The position numbers and the translations under genes are program-made. A DNA stretch of 48,544 nucleotides from Paracoccaceae bacterium (GTDB taxonomy: Bacteria; Pseudomonadota; Alphaproteobacteria; Rhodobacterales; Rhodobacteraceae), in NCBI GenBank assembly GCA_024636555.1, contig JAGXGW010000024.1, forward strand, positions 1 through 48,544. Direction: 5' to 3'. How positions within the stretch are numbered: the first letter of the stretch is position 1; every line of letters starts with the position of its first letter. A model generated the notes under the pieces. The model saw only the letters and a program-made list of their open reading frames with translations. It was not told the origin of the DNA and made no database searches. This document shows, one piece after another, positions 43,744 through 48,544 of this stretch.

Positions 43744-44457
43744 ATGAGCGAAGACACACATCCCACCGGCGCGCCATGGCGCAACTTCTATGGCCGCTTC
43801 AAGGGCAAGACCCTGCGCGACCGGCAGTACAAGCTGCTGGACGAGGATCTGGACGCCCTGTCGCCCGGACCTGTCGGCTGGGAGGAAAACCCGGATCGCG
43901 TGCCGCTCGATCTGCCCGCGATGTTCGGCGCGCGGGATGTGTGGCTGGAGATCGGCTTTGGCGCCGGCGAGCATATGGTGCATCAGGCGCAGGAGAACCC
44001 CGACGTCGGAATCATCGGCTGCGAACCTTTCCTGAACGGCGTGGCCATGGCTTTGGGCAAGATCCGCAAAGCGGGGTTGGAGAATATCCGCATCCATCCC
44101 GGCGATGTGCGCAACCTCTTTGACGTGCTGCCACAGGCCAGCGTGGCACGGGCCTTTTTGCTCTATCCCGATCCTTGGCCCAAGAAACGCCACCACCGCC
44201 GCCGCTTTGTCACGCCCGAGCATCTTGAGCCGCTGGCGCAGGTGCTCAAGCCCGGTGCGATCTTCCGCGTGGCGACGGATATTCCCGATTATGTCCGCCA
44301 AACGCTGGAGGAAGTCCCGCGCGCGGGGTTCGACTGGCTGGCCGAAGGGCCGGAAGACTGGCGCCAGCCCTGGTCTGATTGGATCTCGACCCGCTACGAG
44401 CAAAAAGCCCTGCGCGAGGGCCGCGTGCCGCATTACTTGACGTTCCGGAAGCGCTGA
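43744..44457 (+). CDS. trmB: tRNA (guanine-N7)-methyltransferase
   Basis: A 237-aa SAM-dependent methyltransferase that makes m7G46 in tRNA. The SAM-binding motif is VWLEIGFGAGEHMVHQAQENP; the family-specific LLYPDPWPKKRHHRRRF is intact; the C-terminus has STRYEQKALREGRVPHYLTF. AGGAGG stands 7 nt before the ATG at 43744. It follows metK, which supplies the methyl donor, but a terminator lies between them. Confidence 0.96.
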   Translation: MSEDTHPTGAPWRNFYGRFKGKTLRDRQYKLLDEDLDALSPGPVGWEENPDRVPLDLPAMFGARDVWLEIGFGAGEHMVHQAQENPDVGIIGCEPFLNGVAMALGKIRKAGLENIRIHPGDVRNLFDVLPQASVARAFLLYPDPWPKKRHHRRRFVTPEHLEPLAQVLKPGAIFRVATDIPDYVRQTLEEVPRAGFDWLAEGPEDWRQPWSDWISTRYEQKALREGRVPHYLTFRKR

Positions 44458-44509
44458 TCCTGCGGTCCTGATCTTGCGGGCCTGTTTGTGCGGGGCAAGG
44501 CGTCCGCAT

Positions 44510-44530
44510 GGATATTTTTGGCAAGAAGAA
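44510..44530 (+). repeat. Copy E of the dispersed intergenic motif
   Basis: GGATATTT-TT-GGCAAGAAGAA between trmB and aroA. The preceding TGCGGGGCAAGGCGTCCGCA (44489-44508) resembles the sequence before copy C and can fold on TGCGG/CCGCA. Confidence 0.7.
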
Positions 44531-44598
44531 ACGGCAATGATGGACCGTGCCATTGGGCTGGGCTATCACGCCCCCAACACGCTTTGAGGAGTGAAGCA

Positions 44599-45960
44599 AT
44601 GTCTGGTCATGGCACGCCTGTTCCGATGATATCCACCGCCTGCGGTCCTCTGACCGGAGAGGCCCATGTGCCGGGCGACAAATCGATCAGCCACCGCGCG
44701 CTGATTCTGGGCGCGCTGAGCGTGGGCGAGACCCGGATCGAGGGGCTGCTGGAGGGGGAGGATGTGCTCGATACAGCCCTTGCCATGCGGGCCTTCGGTG
44801 CCGAGGTGACACAGCATGGCGGCGGGCGCTGGTCGGTCTTCGGTGTCGGTGTGGGCGGCTTTGCCGAGCCGGATCAGGTAATCGACTGTGGCAACTCCGG
44901 CACCGGCGTGCGCCTGATCATGGGAGCGATGGCCACATCCCCGATCAGCGCGACATTTACGGGTGATGCGAGCCTGAACAAACGCCCGATGGCGCGGGTG
45001 ACCGATCCGCTGGCCTTGTTCGGCACGCAATCGGTGGGCCGCGCGGGTGGCCGGTTGCCGATGACCCTCGTGGGCGCGGCGGACCCTGTGCCGGTGCGCT
45101 ACGTGGTGCCGGTACCTTCGGCGCAGGTGAAATCGGCCGTGCTGCTGGCAGGACTGAACGCGCCCGGCCAGACGGTTGTGATCGAGCGCGAGGCGACGCG
45201 CGACCATACCGAGCGGATGCTGGCCGGTTTCGGCGCCGAGATCGTGACCCGCGATACTGAGGAGGGCCGCGAGATCACCCTGACCGGCCAGCCCGAACTG
45301 GTGGCGCAGGATATCGTGGTGCCGCGCGATCCCTCAAGTGCCGCCTTTCCTGTCTGTGCCGCGATCATCGTACCGGGTTCGGACGTGCTGGTGCCCAATA
45401 TCGGGCTGAACCCGACGCGGGCGGGCCTGTTCACCACGTTGCAGGAAATGGGCGCGGATCTGACCTTCGAGAACCTGCGCGAGGAGGGGGGCGAGCCTGT
45501 GGCCGATCTGCGCGCGCGCTTTTCGCCCGACATCAAGGGGATCGAGGTGCCGCCCGACCGCGCGGCCAGCATGATCGACGAATATCCTGTCCTGTCGGTT
45601 GTCGCTGCCTGCGCGCAAGGCCGGACCGTCATGCGCGGCGTCAAGGAGTTGCGCGTCAAGGAAAGCGACCGGATCGAGGCGATGGCGGCGGGGCTGCGCG
45701 CCAATGGTATCAGGGTCGAGGACGGGCCGGACTGGTGGACCGTCACCGGGCTTGGGCATGGCAATATCCCCGGTGGCGCGACCGTGGCCAGCCATCTGGA
45801 TCACCGCATCGCCATGTCCTTTCTGGTGCTTGGCATGGTGACGCAAGCTGCGGTTACCGTGGATGATGGCGGACCGATCGCCACATCCTTTCCGGTGTTC
45901 GAGCCGCTGATGCAGGCGCTGGGCGCCCAGATAACGCGGGTCACGCGGGCAGGGGCATGA
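44599..45960 (+). CDS. aroA: 3-phosphoshikimate 1-carboxyvinyltransferase (EPSP synthase), class II type
   Basis: A 453-aa enzyme of the shikimate pathway. Substrate residues are in [12 protein letters not shown] (Lys28, Ser29, Arg33). All four class II motifs are present: GDKS (26-29), SAQVK, RDHTE and NPTR. Overall it follows the Agrobacterium CP4 enzyme closely ([53 protein letters not shown]). At the position of CP4 Ala100, however, it has glycine (NSGTG, Gly101). GGAG lies 7 nt before the ATG at 44599. Confidence 0.97.
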   Translation: MSGHGTPVPMISTACGPLTGEAHVPGDKSISHRALILGALSVGETRIEGLLEGEDVLDTALAMRAFGAEVTQHGGGRWSVFGVGVGGFAEPDQVIDCGNSGTGVRLIMGAMATSPISATFTGDASLNKRPMARVTDPLALFGTQSVGRAGGRLPMTLVGAADPVPVRYVVPVPSAQVKSAVLLAGLNAPGQTVVIEREATRDHTERMLAGFGAEIVTRDTEEGREITLTGQPELVAQDIVVPRDPSSAAFPVCAAIIVPGSDVLVPNIGLNPTRAGLFTTLQEMGADLTFENLREEGGEPVADLRARFSPDIKGIEVPPDRAASMIDEYPVLSVVAACAQGRTVMRGVKELRVKESDRIEAMAAGLRANGIRVEDGPDWWTVTGLGHGNIPGGATVASHLDHRIAMSFLVLGMVTQAAVTVDDGGPIATSFPVFEPLMQALGAQITRVTRAGA

Positions 45961-46445
45961 CCTACGCGCGCTACATCCGGATTTTGACGGTTGCGACTGT
46001 TGTGGTCTATGCGCTGTTGCTGGGCGTGGGGGCGTTCTGGCTGGTGCCTGCCAGCGGCGGGCAACTGCCGCCCGATACGTGGATCACAGGCTATGACGCA
46101 CCGCAGGTGGCGGCGTGGCTGGCGGCGATGGGCGACGAGGGGCGCGCGCTCCATCTGGGGCCGGTCAACTGGCTGGACACGCTGTTTCCGCCGCTTCTGG
46201 GATTGTTGCTGGCCAGTGTGATCTGGCGGCTGGGGCGCGGCTGGCTGGCAGTGGTGCCGTTTCTTTATACCGCGACCGATCTTTGGGAAAATAGCGTGCT
46301 GCGCGGGATCGTCCGCAGCAATGATGCGACCTTGGCCGAGCATGCCTCCTCGCTGACGCAGGGTAAATATGCGCTGTTGGGGCTGTCACTTGCGCTGCTG
46401 TGGATGGTTTGGCGCGATTACCGGCGCAACGGGCCGCATTATTGA
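45957..46445 (+). CDS. Small integral membrane protein of unknown function
   Basis: A 162-aa protein with four hydrophobic segments ([72 protein letters not shown]) and a polar periplasmic-type loop after the first. The start overlaps the aroA stop as ATGA. No family recognised. Placed between aroA and cmk, it may simply be a co-transcribed passenger. Confidence 0.7.
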   Translation: MTYARYIRILTVATVVVYALLLGVGAFWLVPASGGQLPPDTWITGYDAPQVAAWLAAMGDEGRALHLGPVNWLDTLFPPLLGLLLASVIWRLGRGWLAVVPFLYTATDLWENSVLRGIVRSNDATLAEHASSLTQGKYALLGLSLALLWMVWRDYRRNGPHY

Positions 46446-46491
46446 ACTCGGGCCCCGCTTGCGGTAGCCCTTGCGCAAAGGAGCCTGTCCC

Positions 46492-47097
46492 ATGGCATTC
46501 ACAATCGCAATCGACGGTCCGGCAGCGGCGGGCAAGGGCACGATCAGCCGTGCTGTGGCGGCGCATTTCGGCTTTGCCCATCTGGACACGGGGCTTTTGT
46601 ACCGCGCCGTGGGATGCCGCATGCTGGAAGGTGTGGCACCGCTTGAAGCAGCGCAGAGCCTGACCAAGGCCGATCTGGAGCGCGGTGACCTGCGCGGTGC
46701 CGCTGCCGCCGAGGCCGCCAGCAAAGTGGCGACCATTCCCGACGTGCGCGAGGCTTTGCTGGATTTCCAGCGCGCCTTTGCGCGCCGCGATGGCGGGGCT
46801 GTGCTGGACGGCCGCGATATCGGCACGGTCATCTGTCCGGAGGCCGAGGCCAAGCTGTTCGTCACCGCCAGCGCCGAGGTGCGTGCACGCAGACGGCATG
46901 CGGAATTGCAGGCGGCGGGCAGCGCGTCGAGCCTTGCCGAGGTGCTGGCCGATGTGCGCGAGCGCGATGCCCGCGACAGCGAGCGCAGCACCGCCCCCTT
47001 GCGCCCTGCCGATGACGCGGTGTTGATCGACACCTCGCAACTGGATATCGAGGAAGCTGTCGCTGCCGCCATCGCCGCCATCGAGGCGCGGCGCTGA
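46492..47097 (+). CDS. cmk: Cytidylate kinase
   Basis: A 201-aa NMP kinase phosphorylating CMP and dCMP. The P-loop is [13 protein letters not shown]; then [12 protein letters not shown] (base binding), [31 protein letters not shown] (DGRDIGT, family signature) and [32 protein letters not shown] lies upstream of the ATG at 46492. The order aroA-cmk-rpsA is widely conserved in proteobacteria. Confidence 0.97.
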   Translation: MAFTIAIDGPAAAGKGTISRAVAAHFGFAHLDTGLLYRAVGCRMLEGVAPLEAAQSLTKADLERGDLRGAAAAEAASKVATIPDVREALLDFQRAFARRDGGAVLDGRDIGTVICPEAEAKLFVTASAEVRARRRHAELQAAGSASSLAEVLADVRERDARDSERSTAPLRPADDAVLIDTSQLDIEEAVAAAIAAIEARR

Positions 47098-47131
47098 TAG
47101 GCTTGCCGAGTCGAAAGAATCGCAAACACCC

Positions 47132-47160
47132 TTGTCTGAGCGGCCTCAACGCAGTATAGA
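47132..47160 (+). promoter_or_regulatory. Probable sigma-70 promoter of rpsA
   Basis: TTGTCT (47132-47137), 17 nt, TATAGA (47155-47160). The implied leader before the ATG at 47322 is about 155 nt. Confidence 0.6.
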
Positions 47161-47206
47161 GCGCGCTGTCACCAAGGCGTCACAGGCCATAAAACAAAAG
47201 ATGGGC

Positions 47207-47236
47207 AGGGTCGGACATTCCGGCCCTCTTTCGTTT
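47207..47236 (+). terminator. Terminator-like hairpin in the cmk-rpsA gap
   Basis: AGGGTCGG (47207-47214) pairs with CCGGCCCT (47220-47227), one G-U, loop ACATT, followed by CTTTCGTTT. It lies downstream of the putative rpsA promoter, so it could either end cmk transcription or act as an attenuator in the rpsA leader. Confidence 0.5.
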
Positions 47237-47321
47237 AAAGGCTGCCACAGACCAATTCCAAGACCGGCGGAGACAACCGCACGGCCAGAAAACAAAGTTT
47301 GAAAAGGAAATCAGAGACCAC

Positions 47322-48544
47322 ATGGCTCAGAACGCAACGATGGAGGATTTCGAAGCCCTCCTGAACGAAAGCTTCGAAATGGACACCCCCGAAGAGGGTT
47401 CGGTTGTCAAAGGCAAGGTCATCGCGATTGAAGCGGGACAGGCCATCATCGATGTCGGCTACAAGATGGAAGGCCGCGTCGATCTTAAAGAATTCGCAAA
47501 TCCCGGTGAACAGCCCGACATCAAAGTCGGCGATACTGTCGAGGTCTTCCTCCGTCAGGTCGAGAACACCCGTGGCGAAGCCGTCATTTCGCGTGAAATG
47601 GCCCGCCGCGAGGAAGCCTGGGATCGTCTGGAAAAAGCCTATGCCGATGAAGAGCGTGTCGATGGCGCGATCTTCGGTCGTGTCAAAGGCGGCTTCACCG
47701 TTGATCTGGGCGGCGCTGTGGCGTTCCTGCCCGGCTCTCAGGTCGATGTGCGCCCCGTGCGCGATGCAGGCCCCCTCATGGGTCTCAAGCAGCCGTTCCA
47801 GATCCTGAAAATGGACCGTCGCCGTGGCAACATCGTTGTGTCGCGTCGCGCCATTCTGGAAGAAAGCCGCGCCGAGCAGCGCGCCGAAGTCATCGGCAAC
47901 CTGACCGAAGGCCAGGAAGTCGATGGCGTGGTCAAGAACATCACCGAATACGGTGCATTCGTTGACCTCGGTGGCGTTGACGGTCTGCTGCACGTGACCG
48001 ACATGGCGTGGCGTCGTGTGAACCACCCGTCCGAGATCCTCTCGATCGGCGAGACGATCAAGGTGCAGGTCATCAAGATCAACAAGGAAACCCACCGCAT
48101 CAGCCTCGGCATGAAGCAGCTTCAGGAAGATCCGTGGGATCTGGTGGCTGGCAAATACCCGCTGTCGTCTGTCCACACGGGCCGCGTGACCAACATCACC
48201 GATTACGGCGCGTTTGTTGAGCTGGAAGCCGGTGTCGAAGGTCTGGTCCATGTCTCGGAAATGAGCTGGACCAAGAAGAACGTGCATCCCGGCAAGATCG
48301 TCTCCACTTCGCAGGAAGTGGAAGTCATGGTGCTGGAAATCGACGCCGCCAAGCGTCGTGTGTCCCTTGGTCTCAAGCAGACCATGCGTAACCCGTGGGA
48401 AGTGTTTGCAGAAACCCATCCCGAGGGCACCGAGGTCGAAGGCGAAGTCAAGAACATCACCGAATTCGGTCTGTTCATCGGTCTTCCCGGCGATATCGAC
48501 GGCATGGTTCACCTGTCCGACCTGTCATGGGACGAGCGTGGCGA
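47322..48544 (+). CDS. rpsA: 30S ribosomal protein S1, N-terminal portion (runs off the right edge)
   Basis: 407 complete codons are in the window of a protein usually near 560 aa. It opens MAQNATMEDFEALLNESFEM and shows successive S1 RNA-binding repeats, e.g. GSVVKGKVIAIEAGQAIIDVGYKMEGRV, GQEVDGVVKNITEYGAFVDLGGVDGLLHVTDMAW, VHTGRVTNITDYGAFVELEAGVEGLVHVSEMSW and EGEVKNITEFGLFIGLPGDIDGMVHLSDLSW. S1 brings mRNA to the 30S subunit. The leader is unusually long and carries a hairpin. Confidence 0.98.
   Translation, partial: MAQNATMEDFEALLNESFEMDTPEEGSVVKGKVIAIEAGQAIIDVGYKMEGRVDLKEFANPGEQPDIKVGDTVEVFLRQVENTRGEAVISREMARREEAWDRLEKAYADEERVDGAIFGRVKGGFTVDLGGAVAFLPGSQVDVRPVRDAGPLMGLKQPFQILKMDRRRGNIVVSRRAILEESRAEQRAEVIGNLTEGQEVDGVVKNITEYGAFVDLGGVDGLLHVTDMAWRRVNHPSEILSIGETIKVQVIKINKETHRISLGMKQLQEDPWDLVAGKYPLSSVHTGRVTNITDYGAFVELEAGVEGLVHVSEMSWTKKNVHPGKIVSTSQEVEVMVLEIDAAKRRVSLGLKQTMRNPWEVFAETHPEGTEVEGEVKNITEFGLFIGLPGDIDGMVHLSDLSWDERG

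Overview
The window looks like a chromosomal stretch from a marine Rhodobacteraceae (Roseobacter-group) alphaproteobacterium. The signs are high GC, GTG/TTG starts and many 1-8 nt translational overlaps; an irr/fabA/fabB/fabI neighbourhood; a pob/pca protocatechuate operon; a CP4-type AroA; and, most telling, a SAM/SAH riboswitch in front of metK, an RNA class known mainly from Rhodobacterales. All calls come from reading the sequence; no database search was run.

Layout. 0-0.2 kb: the start of a probable IS630-like transposase at the left edge and an orphan terminator. 0.2-2.2 kb: lrgA-lrgB-gntR (minus), with a palindromic operator in front of gntR. 2.3-3.6 kb: a small lipoprotein convergent with two overlapping GNAT acetyltransferases. 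3.8-7.3 kb: smc. 7.3-10.5 kb: an MltB-type lytic transglycosylase, then cbiB and cobC of cobalamin synthesis. 10.7-14.9 kb: a degenerate single-domain response regulator, a glutathionyl-hydroquinone reductase, two conserved proteins of unknown role and a MalY/PatB-type C-S lyase. 15.0-17.4 kb: three tandem peptide deformylase genes and fmt, joined by GTGA/GTGA/ATGA overlaps; the third deformylase lacks its metal cysteine and catalytic glutamate. 17.4-18.7 kb: two small membrane proteins and a lower-GC patch with an orphan gene. 18.7-27.0 kb (minus): a HAD dehalogenase, an alpha/beta hydrolase and a threonine-dehydratase-like enzyme, then pobA-pcaD-pcaC-pcaH-pcaG-hydrolase-pcaB, which turns 4-hydroxybenzoate into 3-oxoadipate. 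27.2-28.7 kb: an FKBP-type isomerase and a quinone-oxidoreductase-like enzyme. 28.8-33.2 kb: irr divergent from fabA-mipA/ompV-fabB-fabI (unsaturated fatty acid synthesis with an outer-membrane protein inserted). 33.3-35.4 kb: an FAD monooxygenase and an unknown protein. 35.5-42.3 kb (plus): miaB, an OmpA-family protein and a lipoprotein sharing a small cysteine-bearing domain, then phoH-ybeY-CBS protein-lnt. 42.4-48.5 kb (plus): riboswitch-metK, trmB, aroA, a membrane protein, cmk and the 5' part of rpsA.

The most unusual things are: (i) a dispersed 21-nt intergenic motif (GGATATTT, two variable bases, R, GCAAGAAGAA) present five times; (ii) the deformylase-like pseudoenzyme inside the def-fmt operon; (iii) the paired secreted proteins sharing an uncharacterised WxDPxGCxHW domain; (iv) clear but unassigned operators in front of gntR, irr, pobA and a small protein gene. 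I found no tRNA or rRNA genes, no CRISPR array and no obvious phage or toxin-antitoxin module. Ordinary housekeeping and catabolic genes make up most of the window.
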